A stretch of DNA of 64,000 nt from Ryuthela nishihirai (lineage: Eukaryota; Arthropoda; Arachnida; Araneae; Heptathelidae). The first letter of the stretch is position 1. Each line of letters starts with the position of its first letter. The translations under genes and the position numbers were made by a program. The stretch spans positions 66,989,901 to 67,053,900 of the forward strand of contig JAWZYU010000009.1 of the NCBI GenBank assembly GCA_038380435.1, read 5' to 3'. This document shows positions 44,191 through 55,228 of the stretch, piece after piece. The notes beneath the pieces were generated by a model. That model was not told the DNA's origin, ran no database searches, and saw nothing but the letters and a program-made list of their open reading frames with translations.

Positions 44191-44575
44191 AACACACTGA
44201 GCAAGGAGAAGCTATTGCATTTAGAACAAATTTATCTCATAAGAGTGTGTAGATTAATTCTTTCGGATACATGGGGGATTAAATCTTATCCGATTGAAAA
44301 TATTTTGCCCTTAGTCTGAAGAAGATGTGTGGAAAATAGTGAAATTAACTTTTTTTTTTATCTGGAACAAAACAAATATATTTCGCATAGTTTTAGAGTA
44401 AGTATCATGCGTGTGTCCCAGGGCAAAGCGTGTTTAACTGCTGACAAGAAATACCGAATTTGCTACCGACTCTGTTCTTTGGGGTGGAGTTATTGGCATT
44501 TTTGGTATCGTTGTAACGGCAATGGAGAACGTCTACTATTGAATAAGTAAACGCAATTGTTAGAACAAGGTCCCC

Positions 44576-45689
44576 CAACTTTTATAACAGTGGCGGAACC
44601 CTTGAACAATATTGCTAAGTTTCACGGAACTTCAGTATATTACAAATAAATAAATGTCAAGGAAGGTATCACTCTTAGTTTAACGACGAAATCAATTTTA
44701 GAGGAAAAATTCTTTTTCGTGGGTCTTAGCCGGCAGAAGACAATATTTCCTCTAAAGTTGTTATCGACGTTAAATTAAGAGCGATAGCCTCTTTGACAGC
44801 TGAGCAAAAACGTTGAGAAATTCTTACATACTTGCCATCTTTATGACATAATTATCATCTGCTTCTGAGGCTGCTTGTGAGCAGCTGGAACAACGCTTCA
44901 TGATACACAGAGAATTGTGTACCGAGGTCGAAAGTTCATAACATCGATTAGGATACCTTGATCGGTGGTCGGTAGTTCAGTGGTTAGAAGATCTGACACG
45001 TTATCGAGAGATCGTGAGTTCCTATCTCACATGGCTCAGACAATTTCTGCTCTAAAATTGATATCGACGTTAAACTAGGAGTGATACTTTGACAGATGAA
45101 CGAAATGTCGAGAAGTTTCTTCAATTTATTAAAGCTTTTCGATTTCTAACTTCACTTCCTCCTAAAAAGATTTTTTCAAAAAAAAAAAGTATTTCATATT
45201 CATTATGTTATTTCGATTTTTAACTTCACTTCCTCCTAAAAAGATTTTTTCAAAAAAAAAAAGTATTTCATATTCATTATGTTATTTCGATTTTTAACTT
45301 CACTTCCTCCTAAAAAGATTTTTTCAAAACAAAAGTATTTCATATTCATTATGTTATTTTTAGACAGCAGTTTCAATTATTATTTTTTTAGTCTGAGACC
45401 TGGTCTTTTTTCCCTTGCAGAAATCATGGGGCATTTCTTTGCAGAAATCTTTGCAGAATTTGGGCGAATTTCCGATAAAGAGACCCGTTGTTCTTCTTCT
45501 ATTGAATACGTACAATTTCTTTGTTTAATTTTACATTCGTCAGACACGAAAAAGCTGTTTCACATAAATATGTGTTAAAAAATTGGAGTAAAACATAACT
45601 TATTTTTTGCACGTTTTTTTATTGGGAAATCCAGACTATTCGCGGAACTCCTGAAAGCTGCTCGTGGAAGCCATATGAGAAAAACACTG
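44576..45689. mobile_element. Nonautonomous hAT-like element in LINE copy D
   Basis: Left end CAAGGTCCCCCAACTTTTAT, right end read inward CAGTGTTTTTCTCATATGGC. Flanks TGTTAGAA (44568-44575) and TGTTAGTG (45690-45697) agree at six of eight positions, with central TA. The interior has an inverted pair of a 45-base block (44663-44704 against 44743-44788), a third copy at 45044-45090 (CTCTAAAATTGATATCGACG), a decayed tRNA-like stretch near 44965-45040, and a 74-bp triplication. Confidence 0.65.
45136..45360. repeat. Three tandem copies of a 74-bp unit
   Basis: Unit includes TTCACTTCCTCCTAAAAAGA, an A-run of variable length and 'GTATTTCATATTCATTATG'. Starts of the TTCACTTCC block at 45151, 45225 and 45299. 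Nearly identical, so a recent expansion. Confidence 0.92.
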
Positions 45690-45995
45690 TGTTAGTGAAT
45701 ATCTTCAAACGCATGCCTACTTAAAAATATACGTGATGAAATTTTTTGCAGCAAAGGAATATCATATATTATTATTAATCTAAAGTAAATAGGCTAATTC
45801 AATTACGACCACCAGGTAATTCAGAATAGCTGAGACTGTCTGAATTGTTTATTGAAAACGTATTATAACTAAAGCCTAAAAAATGCTGTGGTAAGTTTAA
45901 AAAAAATCATCTTCAACAATGAGTCTCTGAAATAGTGAGAAAATTCAAAGCTTACCATAATAGATTGCTTAGTCGTTTTGGCAAACGTGTTTTAC

Positions 45996-46383
45996 CAATA
46001 CCTCCTATAACAGAAGGCCACTGGACTAAATTTATTACGTCAGCATAAGAAGTCCTACCATATAGAAAATTCTTCCATTTTTTATAATATTATTATTGGT
46101 GGACACTTGTGCTAATATTTATACTAATGTTTATCTATAAATATATTTTATTTAGGGGAAAAATTATTTGTTTTTAGGATATATATTATGATATTTGATA
46201 ATAAATACGAATACTTTCCTTTCTAAATAAAATATATTTGAGATAAATATTAGTAAAAAGATTAACAGAAGAATCCACCAGTGATAATAGCAGAAATTAA
46301 AATATAAGAATTGTCTAGATGTTAGGACTACTAAGACTTACGTCATAACTTGGTCTACTGGCCTTCTGCTATAGGAGGTGTTG
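45996..46383. mobile_element. 388-bp palindromic MITE in LINE copy D
   Basis: Left CAATACCTCCTATAACAGAA, right read inward CAACACCTCCTATAGCAGAA; the arms pair over about 80 bp or more. Flanked by GTTTTAC at 45989-45995 and 46384-46390, a perfect 7-bp duplication. An inner inverted block (AAATATATTTTATTTAG… and its complement) forms a second foldback. Superfamily not assigned. Confidence 0.85.
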
Positions 46384-46730
46384 GTTTTACGCACTGAGTG
46401 TGAAGAAGAATTGGACCGTTATGAAAGGTGGACTCGTTATGCCAATGATTTATATCAGACGTCGGCAACCTTTTTTGGCTGCGGGTCAAAATCAACCAAA
46501 ATGTGACTATTAAGAAGATAGTTCGGGTCAATGGGTATTTTCATTTTAAAACAGTCCGTTAGTGAATAATAAGATAAATTTTATTGAGAAAACTATTACA
46601 ATATGCGTTTAAACTCAAAACATAAAAAAAAAAAAAATTATAATTCTAATTATTATAAAAACAAACATAATTCTCAAGTTTTAGTTCATTAATAATTTAT
46701 GAACTTTATTTATAAGCGTTCTCTTCGTTA

Positions 46731-48697
46731 TCAATGGCTCCCCTGATGCTGAATTTGTGACGTCAATTTAGTCAAGTCTGGTTCATACTTAGTCACCTTA
46801 AGACGAATACAAGCTTCTGAATTATCGGTAGTTAATCTGCTCCTGTTCTCACTTAAAATAAATTTCATGTGTGAAAATATTTGTTCACATTTATAAGTAG
46901 AACCGAACACAGACAAAATGGCAAAGCCAATTTTTTTCAAAGATGAAAACTTCGCAGGAAGTGATGCCCAACACGATGATATCATGAGAAGCTGATTATC
47001 ATCCGTGTTTTTTAAATCTTTCCGCAATGTCTTGAATTTGTCCGTCCACAACGTTGAACTTTTAAAATCAATCATTTCTAAACTTAAATTGTCAATTTTA
47101 AGATATTCAAAATACTGCAAATCTAAAACATTTTCCTCTATTTCGTCGGGCTTTATTATAAATGTAAACATTTCGCCGTGCTTCTTAAAACTTTGAAATC
47201 TACTTTCAAATTCACTTTTAATCTTCAAAATACAACTTTTGAACATATTTAGATTGCTTTCATCGATATTTCTTTTTCATGTTGGCTTTTTAGTAAGGGA
47301 AAGAAAAGAAATATTTTAGTTTTTATGTCAGTTTCAAATAATATTAATTTTGAACAAAAACTCTTCCATTCCTCGTACATTTTCAAAATTGTGTGGTTAT
47401 TTCCTTGGAGTCGTACGTTGAAATCATTATAATGGTTCATTACGTCTGTTAAGAACAATATATATATATATACAGTTATTAAAAACCATTGTTTATCATT
47501 GAGCTCGAGATCATTTTCACCGATTTCGTAAAGAAATATTTGTATATCATCAAAGCACTCTACAAATCTATTAAGAACTTTGCCTCGACTTAACCATCGT
47601 ACTTCAGCATGTAACAGTAAATCTCCGATTCAATTTCCTCCAAAAAAGCTTTGAAGCGCCTGTGTGTTAATGCAGATCATGCAACTATTATGTTTACGAT
47701 CTTAACAACCTTTTCCATTACATCCTTAAGTAGTTGCGTAGATGCCTTTGCAAATAAATTTTCTTCATGTATGATACAATGGAACGATAAAAGTGGGCTG
47801 CCAAGTTCATTTTCCATTAGTTTCGCAAATCCAACTTTTTTCCTCTCATAGCTGGAGCACCATCAGTTGTTATGAAAAACGATTTACTTTTTAAATTCAA
47901 TATTTTCCCATTTTTGAAATTTGTAAACTCTTGTACTTGACAGAAAATATCAATGCCTTTGGTCGTGTCATTCATTGAAGCAAGAACGCATAGTTCTTCA
48001 TTGACGTTCGAACTATTTATTGATGCAAATCTAATAATAATTGCCAGCCTAGCCATACTATTTACATCGGTACTATCATCGAGTGCAATGCTAATTATGT
48101 CACTAGATAACAAAGCATTTTTGACCTGTGCGTCAATATTTTTTTGCCATATCTTCAATGCGACGCTGAACTGTTCTGGCCGACAATAGCATTTCTTTAA
48201 TTCTCTCAATTATTTATTTTTTATATTATATAGTCATTGAATAAGTGTTCGGAACAATTTATGAATGCGTTTCTCAGAAATTCGCCGTCTGTAAACGGTT
48301 TTCCGTTGGTACCAATACTAAATAAAAAATAAAATAAATACTCCCTCAAGCGGCTGCTTGCCACAGAGGTCTGACAGGAGCCTGTCAGTTTATATGCCAT
48401 AGTAGAAGGTCTGAGAGGATGGCAGGACCTCAGCAGAAAAACAACACGAACAGCCATGCCTTACCCGGGGCTCGAACCCAGGTCCCTTAGATCAGTAGCC
48501 AAGCGCGCTAACCACTCGGCCATGGGACGCCTAAGAGTTGCAATAAAGCTGGCAGATGTAGCATAATTGTGGCTGGTAACAAATCTCTTCAAAAATTTAT
48601 TTTGTTTACCATAATTTAATACACGTTTAGCAATGTATTCATTTTTTTCATCATTTGGCATTTCACTCACATCTTTATGTTTTGAAGTGTCGCTCAA
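46731..48697 (-). pseudogene. hAT transposase, GTF2IRD2/EPM2AIP1-like, broken
   Basis: Minus-strand pieces in order: an N-terminal segment with KRFVTSHNYATSASFIATL (48697 leftwards); TNGKPFTDGEFLRNAF (about 48270); 48209-47817 with AQVKNALLS, IALDDSTDVNSMARL (first catalytic Asp) and FFITTDGAPAM (second Asp); a middle part at 47458-47249; and the C-terminus 47246-46731 with LSVFGSTYKCEQIFSHMKF, the hATC dimerisation motif (here CEQIFS). These boxes are typical of the hAT group related to vertebrate GTF2IRD2. Several frameshifts and a SINE insertion between the first two pieces disable it. Confidence 0.8.
48345..48531 (-). mobile_element. SINE-2, a second tRNA-derived family
   Basis: On the minus strand it starts GGCGTCCCATGGCCGAGTGG with A box (48512-48522) and B box GGTTCGAGCCC (48469-48479), then a GGCATGGCTGTTCG segment and an end containing CTGACAGGCTCCTGTCAGAC, a small hairpin. 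It splits the hAT transposase. A tail of the same family is at 62096-62165. The first 75 bases look like a tRNA, but the discriminator/acceptor pairing is not preserved and the attached body argues for a SINE. Confidence 0.85.
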
Positions 48698-48885
48698 TAT
48701 TGTAAGTCCTGGTGGTAATTATATCTGTACATAAAGTACATATCAGTTTGTCACCATTTTCCATACATCCATACGCTGAAATAATCTCTTTTTTGCTTTT
48801 TGTTTGTCCATGGTAATGAAAATAATAATTATTTCGCTTAGGTAACTGTTCTCACACTTCTGAACTACTGTTTATTCATGTTAAA

Positions 48886-49048
48886 GACGAAGTAAACGTA
48901 GACAAGAATAGATGCGTGATCAGCAGGTGGGCAGGGCTCCTATTGGTCGGCTGCAGGTGGCATGCAGTCAGAGAGCCCAGCCGACCAATAGGAGCCCTGA
49001 TCACGTGCTGATCACACATCTACTATTGTTTACATCTACTTCGTCTTT
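48886..49048. repeat. Foldback near the right end of the hAT element
   Basis: Arms of about 70 bp with high identity (AAGACGAAGTAAACGTAGAC… and CAGGGCTCCTATTGGTCGGC with their complements further right), loop about 25 bases around GGTGGCATGCAGTC. Unusually GC-rich for this region. Confidence 0.85.
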
Positions 49049-49880
49049 ATGTGAATAATCATCACTCGTCTCATTATCACTCGTCGAGTAATGATGAAAT
49101 TCGTTCGGACAATTCCGCCTATGTTCATTTCTGCAACTTTGTAATCAAACCAAAATGTTAATCTTATTATTTATACTTTCTCAAAGTGTTTGTTTCATGT
49201 TTATGTTTTATAATTTATTTTTATATATTATACTTTATTTGCGGAACTCAAGTGGGTCACTTGAAATTATCAAATGGGTCACTTGGTGACCCGCGGGTCA
49301 TAGGTTGCCGACGCCTGATTTATGTACTAACTTGAAATGAACAGTGCTGTTTTGAGTAAAGAAGGAGTATAGGGTATAAGAGTTATTTGAGTGATAAAGC
49401 AATTGAACTGATTGAATTAATTCCTGATAGAAATAATTTGTGGGACAAAATGTTTCTAAACCCACTCATCTCAAGAAAGGGCACTGAGGTAATTTAAAAA
49501 CATTTAATGGATCTGTTGAATGCTGATAAGAAATTGTTGGAGAATAACTTGGATGACAAAGCAGAAATATTTTCGTGCGGGAAAAAAAATCAAAATGTTG
49601 CGCATGTACGAGGGTCAAAGACGACAAGTTATTTGAAGATCAATTCGAAAGGAAATTTTGGCCTAGGAAGGGACGTTAAGCATTTCCAAAATGTTCGGAA
49701 TAATGTGGTTAATTCTATTTCCACTGTTTTAAATTAATATAAACGCATTCTTGGAGTTATGTTGGTTGTATATTAGGATATAAAGTTATTTGGGGGAATC
49801 TAGAAATTGAAACTGCACAGGTTATCAGCGGTAAATGAAATCACCACTGTAATGAGGAATTATTGAAGAATTGACATACC

Positions 49881-50366
49881 AAAAATGTTAGTATCAAAAC
49901 AATTGTAAAATAAGTTATAACGGAAAATATTATTCATTTTTATTAAAACATTATTTTCATGTTTAAAATAACTTGCAAGCGAGCAAAATGTTTCTCTTAA
50001 ATCATCGTCAAAAGAATTTTAACATGTGACCTGTTTGTAGTCATCTAAAATGAAAGTTGAAAATTTAAAAAGTTCTTAGATCCATTTCTCTTTTCGCAGC
50101 TGGTAAGTCTTAAAAAACACTAACTGCATGATAGGAACATAATTTTCAGTAATTATTTATGCTCCAAATCAATTTCAGTAAGTTATTTTCTTCTGTGTAT
50201 CAAAACAATCAGAAGGCTAGAGAAAAAGTTTCTAAATCTGATTGTTTGATGTGCGTGACAGACAGTTTTCACCTTCTTAAGAACCATGATAGTTTCTAGT
50301 CTTCCATTTCATTGAACGTTTCTTACATCAAAACGATGTCTAATCGCATTAAATTGTTGGGGCTTG
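49881..50366. other. Gene-free interval
   Basis: No coding region, RNA gene or repeat recognised. Confidence 0.45.
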
Positions 50367-50368
50367 TA

Positions 50369-50584
50369 CAGTCGCTGAAAAAAGTATCCGAACACTATGG
50401 TTGATTACAGAATTCAGAAAAAATATCTGGCAACGATTTTTTTTAGAAATTAGTGGTCTGGCAACCTTCGTGTCACGTGATACGAAGGTTGCCAGATCAC
50501 TAATTTCTAAAAAAATCGTTGCCAGATATTTTTTTCTGAATTCTGTAATAAACCATAGTGTTTGGATACTTTTTTCAGCGACTG
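50369..50584. mobile_element. 216-bp fully palindromic Tc1/mariner-type MITE
   Basis: TA at 50367-50368 and 50585-50586. Two arms of about 104 bases meet at a TCACGTGA centre near 50476. Outer end CAGTCGCTGAAAAAAGTATC, a Tc1-like terminus. The arms are nearly identical, so transcripts from either strand would form a long hairpin. Confidence 0.93.
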
Positions 50585-50783
50585 TACAAACTATCAACAA
50601 ACAAGTAGGTGCATAGCGCTTTTGCAGAATAATTAGTGAGGGCACATAATTTATTTATGCATGAAAAACTCAGTTTTTTCATTTTAGGCACTTAGCGCCT
50701 GTGATAATTCGAACCTTCAATTCAGTTGTCAAAGGCGGATTGAAGTGTTAGAGAATTTTATAGGATAGAAGCGATTCGTAAAG

Positions 50784-50920
50784 ATAGAGAGCAGGATCTA
50801 CAGGACATTTGAGGATTTTGGAGGAAGGAGAGCATGATCCTCAGGACATTTGAGGATTTTGGAGGGAGGAGAGCAAGATCTGCAGGACATTTGAATATTT
50901 TGGAGGGAGGAGATCAGCAA
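50784..50920. repeat. Three tandem copies of a 41-bp unit
   Basis: Unit AGGACATTTGAGGATTTTGG followed by a GGAAGGAGAGCA(A/T)GATC segment. A partial extra unit lies just upstream. Confidence 0.85.
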
Positions 50921-51615
50921 GTCGTCGAAGACTGACATGGCGTGTACCAGATATTACCGAACACCTCTCTCTTCTTCAAATTTTGAATAAAACTAATAAT
51001 ATAAAGGCAATCAAGACTTGTCATTGTAAATAATTCCTAGTATCATCCAATGACGTCATTGATAGATTTAATATAATCCTTATTGTAAATAAATAAAATT
51101 TTGTCATTCAATTAGTCCAGTGGTAACCAGCACTAATAACCTGTCATCTTAGAGCAAATTCTATGTGTTTTTAAGCATCGAATTACAAATATGGAATGTT
51201 AATTAATTTGTTTTCTCTTTTAAATGTAACATTAAAATAACTTGTTAGGGTGCCGTTAAAGCTTTCAGCTTGTGACAGGAGTGCCCGTAGCGACTAAAGG
51301 CTGAGCATCACTACTTTATTTTACTATAATTAATTTACAGGCTATTGATTCTCTATAGTTCAATAAAGTAAACAGTATGAAAGATAAACCCATGAAACAT
51401 TACTTATGACGTATAAAAAAATTATTCTCAGTGGCAGATTCAGGAATTGTGAAAGGGGAAGATTCTCTTTAGGCTTGAAGTGGCACAACCAGAAAACAGA
51501 GAAGTAAGGAAATCACCGGAGGTTGGGTGGGAAGGTAGAGTAACGAGAAAAATAATTGTTCCTAACGTATGAAATGATTTTCTAATAACTATCGTATTTT
51601 GTAATAGTGTTAATA
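50921..51615. other. Gene-free interval
   Basis: No gene or repeat recognised; a short-lived pyrimidine/purine-rich stretch leads into the SINE. Confidence 0.45.
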
Positions 51616-51977
51616 GTTGGTGTACCTGTGAGAGACACTTTTTTCTGCACAATGGGCTAAATAGCCATGTTACAGGACACCGAGAGCTCAGAGATGGTTG
51701 GGGGAAAAGGATCCACTTTAGAGCTCTTAGCCACCCGTCGAGGCCATCCAGAGTGTTCTTTAACGTGAACGGGGTATGACTCTCCAGCACACAGAGCTAC
51801 TTCTTAACATTCCATTAGATGGATGGTGGCCTTTCCAAGACCATCGGTGTCTCTTACTAACCGAGAGCAAGCTGAAGAGTTTTGCGGAGATAAATCTCAA
51901 TGCTGGCACTGTTGGGACTCGAACCTGGGAACTGAAAATTACAATCCTGGTGCACTGCCAACTAATACAGCCTCCCT
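51616..51977 (-). mobile_element. SINE-1 copy, minus strand
   Basis: All main blocks are present: 3' end, central 'AGAGTGTTCTTTAACGTGAA', 'GCGGAGATAAATCTCAATGC', and B box (GGGACTCGAACCTGG). The A box has decayed. No clear target duplication. Confidence 0.85.
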
Positions 51978-52689
51978 TCAGTAGTGGAATTGGTGGTGGT
52001 GGTGTTAGTTGAGTCATGTTAGCAATAGAATACTGACTGCCAGGAAACGTTTACTGCAGCCAGCACGAATAAATCGGCGAGCAACCATTGATGACAATAA
52101 GGGGACCAGATGTACATACCTGCTATCGCCAACCGATATTCTAATATTGGTAAATATCCTTATGGCGGAAATTATTATTGCGGAATAGCACACTGAGCAA
52201 AATAACAGTGCAGAGAGTGGCTTTAATCATCAAATAATAGCACACTCTGTTCTGTAGATTTAAATATATCATCTTGTTACTTCAAACATTCTTATATAAT
52301 AACGCTCGTACAGTTTTAACATATTTATTCTAATTACTCTCATTTAAGTTTGAAATAGATGATCCCAACAAAAAAATCATTTTAATACTTTTGACAGGAG
52401 TGCATGAATCGGCCAACGGCTAAGCATTGGTGCTACAAAAGGCACTGCACTGATACTCAAAATTAAGTAACAAACATAAAAACACGAATTACAAACAAGT
52501 CCGTCGTTGGCTTTCAATGAAACGTATAGGTGAAGTCAATGATCATATATCTCACTAATACTTGAAAAATAAATTAATTCCCGTGAATATTTAATGCGAT
52601 ATTCGAATTAGAAAATTATTAGCTCGAAATGGCTTGTAGAAGTTCAATGATAACATACTGTACCTTTAATACGGTACGGACAGAGATAC
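51978..52689. other. Gene-free interval
   Basis: No coding region or known repeat recognised. Confidence 0.45.
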
Positions 52690-53085
52690 AGGATGACTAC
52701 GACTCGTCATGATGCAAATCAGAGTGTCAATGAGATTTAAGGGGATAAATACCCTTCATACAAGAGGGCCGTTCGGAGTTCCTGGATTGCGACTCGAGTA
52801 TGTCCTCTTAGACAGGTCCGAAACACGTTCTATTGGATTTAGATCAGGTTATCGGAGAGTCCAGTACATACGACTTCTGGTTTCATTCTCAAGGTATAAG
52901 TTCACCATACCAGCTCTGTGAGAGCGAGCATTGTGGCCCATTAACATGGAATCTGGACCCATTGCTGCAAGAAATGGAAGAACGTAAGTTTCGAGGATCT
53001 CATTGCGATACCTTACACCTGTTACAGTCCCTACTGGGAAGACAAAGGTCTTGCGCAACTCCAAGGTCGGGATGGCATTGAGAGT
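52690..53085 (-). pseudogene. Tc1-type transposase, C-terminal fragment
   Basis: On the minus strand, 53085 leftwards reads FVFPVGTVTGVRYRNEILE, then FLAAMGPDSMLMGHNARSHRAGMVNLYLE (broken here: 'LMGHNARSHRAG' holds the second catalytic position, normally DDNA). The trailing part to about 52690 has an 'RSPDLNPIEHVWD'-equivalent region with stops. Key acidic residues are mutated (G-H for D-D). The N-terminal half and both termini are missing; its 5' edge is fused to a SINE scrap. Confidence 0.78.
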
Positions 53086-53086
53086 A

Positions 53087-53122
53087 ATCCAGCGTGTTCT
53101 TTGAAGTGCACAGGGTATGCTC
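53087..53122 (-). mobile_element. SINE-1 central scrap fused to Tc1 fragment
   Basis: ATCCAGCGTGTTCTTTGAAG plus GTGCACAGGGTATGCTCT equals the SINE-1 centre in minus orientation, isolated from the next SINE by a few bases. It extends the Tc1 open frame by chance. Confidence 0.6.
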
Positions 53123-53128
53123 TGACCG

Positions 53129-53487
53129 GTACTTTTTTTTCTCACACAATGGGCTGGTCACAAGAACCCCATTGGCTCAGAGAAGGTGGGAAAGGTGACC
53201 AAATGAACAGCTGTTAGGAGACATTGGAAGCCTGCTGTCAAGGCCATCCAGTATGTTCTTTAACGTTCACAGAGTATGGTTTTAACGCACACGGGGCCCC
53301 ATTTTTGGGGTGCCATCCGACATTTTTGCTGCCATCCGACGGATGGCAGCCTTTCCAAGTCCATCGGTGTCTCCTACTGACCGAGAGAAGGGCAGAGAGT
53401 TCTGCGGAGATAAAGGCCCAAGGATACCTCGAAACTGGAAACTGCAGATTACGAGCCAGGAGCGCTATCGACTGAGCCACCTCCCCC
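53129..53487 (-). mobile_element. SINE-1 copy with local duplication, minus strand
   Basis: Complete order of blocks, but the GCCATCCGACG segment is repeated three times between 53310 and 53345. The B box has decayed while the A-box region (CGACTGAGCCACC) is retained. Confidence 0.85.
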
Positions 53488-53563
53488 TTCTCTTTACCGT
53501 ATGTTAATGGGATGATATCTGGTTGCAGATTGTCATTGATGGCAGTGCATTTTATATAAAGAA

Positions 53564-53936
53564 GGAGGGGGTTGGGGACTCAGTTGGTAGCGTACCGGTC
53601 ACATAATTTGTAGTTCCCAGATTCGCGACCCATCTGAGCCAGCGTTGAAATTTATCTCTGCAGAACTACCCACCCTGCCCTCGGTCAATAGGGGACACTG
53701 ATGGACTTGGAAAGGCCGCCGCCCGTCGGATGGGACTTTAACCTTGGCCTGTGCGGGAAAGACATACCTTTTGCACGTTAAAGAACACGTTGAGTGGCCT
53801 TGACGGAAGACTTCCATCTGTCTCCTAAGAGCTGTCCAGTGGGTCCCTTTCTCCAAACTTCTCGGGGTCCTTGTGACCTGGTTATTTACCCCATTCTGTA
53901 GAAAAAAGTGCTGCTCAGAGGTAAATCAACCCAATC
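53564..53936 (+). mobile_element. SINE-1 copy, plus strand, near full-length
   Basis: tRNA-like head with A box altered (GACTCAGTTGGTAGCG) and B box mutated (GATTCGCGACC), then all internal blocks to GCTCAGAGGTAAATCAACCC. Opposite in orientation to the copy 75 bp to its left, so the pair can form a long inverted repeat. Confidence 0.88.
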
Positions 53937-54668
53937 CGACATTTCACGTGTTGCATTTAGCAGAGAAAGAAATTATATATTTCACGAGTTACTTTTCAAC
54001 ATGCGTGAGCAAATGAAGTGAAGGAAATGGAAGAAGGAAGATTATTGTAATTGTGAAAAATTGCAATTTGTGAAATTTTTGTTATTACGCGTAACTATTG
54101 AAAATGGCCAAAAAGGATATAGCAACGATTACAGTTTCCCGTATGAATGGTATGGGAATTTATGTTTGCTTCTAGGAAGTCTCTCTTGGAATTTCGACTT
54201 AAAATTGCCCACTGCAACTTCGACGACAACCAAAAATAAACACCGTCAAATTTTGAAATATTCACCACGATTTCCCGATGAGTTACGGTTGCCACAGACA
54301 GACACCTCCTTTCATCAATATAGATTGGTTAATGAAAAAAGTCGTTTGAATATTTAACTGATGCAAAGTTTTCTTGAGTATAAACCTCTATTTTTTTGTT
54401 TTTCATTTAGATACAATGAATGTCAAAGCAGAATAAATGGCATGTGTAATGGCTGTGTCAATTATAGATATGTTCTTTTCCTTTTAATTTATGGTCGTGC
54501 CGCTATTACTTCCGAATCTTCACAAGTATTGAAATTGAACCTTAATAGATCAGAGCTGTTTAGGTGTTTGCTTTTCTAATTTCTCTTGTCGAAATATGTT
54601 TAATCTGTCCATTCTTGCGGCCTTTTAATAAAATTACTCTTGCAAACGATATGTGATATACATTATAC
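53937..54668. other. Gene-free interval
   Basis: A 98-codon and a 72-codon frame occur (54061-54357, 54361-54579) without recognisable domains or codon bias. Confidence 0.4.
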
Positions 54669-54670
54669 TA

Positions 54671-55226
54671 CAAAAAGTAATCGGACACTTCCATATTACC
54701 TGAATGGAAAAACACGTTCAATGCTCCCTAACCTTAAAAATAAGCTTTTTGTGGAAAAGTGTGACCAGAGATAAATTGAAGACCAGCTCAAATCTTTCTA
54801 ATTATATTTTTTTAACAATATTCGCTTACTATTTAAAGAGTTATAAAAGCTGGAACATTTAACAACAGATGCCAGTCAAACTCTTCCTAAACATTTTTTC
54901 TTCCAAATTGATTGAAACCGAAAAAAATCGTTCGCAGACTTCAAATATTACATTTATATTGGTACATGATTTGTTATGAGAGTTGTGCATTATATTTTGA
55001 AGTTTTCACAATAGCAAAAGTTACAGTTAAATGTTTCAGCTTCCGTAATTCTTTAAATGAACGAATATTATGGAAAATAGATATTTAGAAAGATTTGAGG
55101 GAGATCTTCAATTTATCACCAGTAACATTTTTTCATAAAAAAACTTATTTTCGAAGTTAAGCAGCTTTGAATACGGCTATGCATTCAAATGATATGGAAA
55201 TGTCCAGTTAGTTTTCCAACATACTG
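54671..55226. mobile_element. Palindromic Tc1/mariner-type MITE, decayed
   Basis: TA at 54669-54670 and 55227-55228. Arms pair imperfectly, e.g. GGACACTTCCATAT near 54683 with its complement near 55192, and 'CAATATTCGCTTACTATTTA' near 54818 with its complement near 55060. Inner arm sequence is related to the MITE at 37485-38015. Confidence 0.72.
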
Positions 55227-55228
55227 TA

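Larger units (their letters stand above)
46456..49317 (-). mobile_element. hAT transposon in LINE copy D
   Basis: Ends CAGACGTCGGCAACCTTTTT and, from the right, CAGGCGTCGGCAACCTATGA; subterminal GGGTCA motifs on both sides. Flanks ATTTATAT (46448-46455) and ATTTATGT (49318-49325), one mismatch, central TA. It contains a broken minus-strand transposase, a tRNA-derived SINE (48345-48531) and a GC-rich foldback near its right end. Confidence 0.9.
44440..49880 (+). mobile_element. RTE-like LINE copy D, ancient, carrying three DNA transposons
   Basis: LINE homology in four pieces: 44440-44575 (the GTDSDLWGGVIG and NGNG codons, decayed), 45690-45995 (TWVSPDG to the 'KAYHDRLLSR' codons), 46384-46455 (EVEEEW codons), and 49318-49880 (LSDKAIELI codons, the 'FSDVLNNVV' codons and KSPG-like region). 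The pieces are in order and collinear with copy B. The gaps are filled exactly by elements with target duplications at 44576-45689, 45996-46383 and 46456-49317. Divergence is far greater than in copies A-C. The 3' part and tail are absent. Confidence 0.75.

Noticed and set aside
43848..44252. Overlapping frames on both strands as short proteins
   Set aside because: They follow from the degenerate 45-bp minisatellite and repeat its unit.
44965..45040. tRNA-like sequence
   Set aside because: The A box resembles consensus but the B box is poor; it lies inside a hAT-like element. Kept only as a remark.
48460..48531. tRNA-Ser-like gene on the minus strand
   Set aside because: Good A and B boxes, but it is the head of SINE-2, whose 3' end recurs at 62096-62165; acceptor pairing is not maintained.
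51440..52017. Minus- and plus-strand frames of 78-116 codons as genes
   Set aside because: They fall on the SINE-1 copy; the same pseudo-peptides reappear at other SINE copies.
54061..54357. 98-codon frame as a gene
   Set aside because: No domain or codon bias; a frame of similar length occurs on the other strand.
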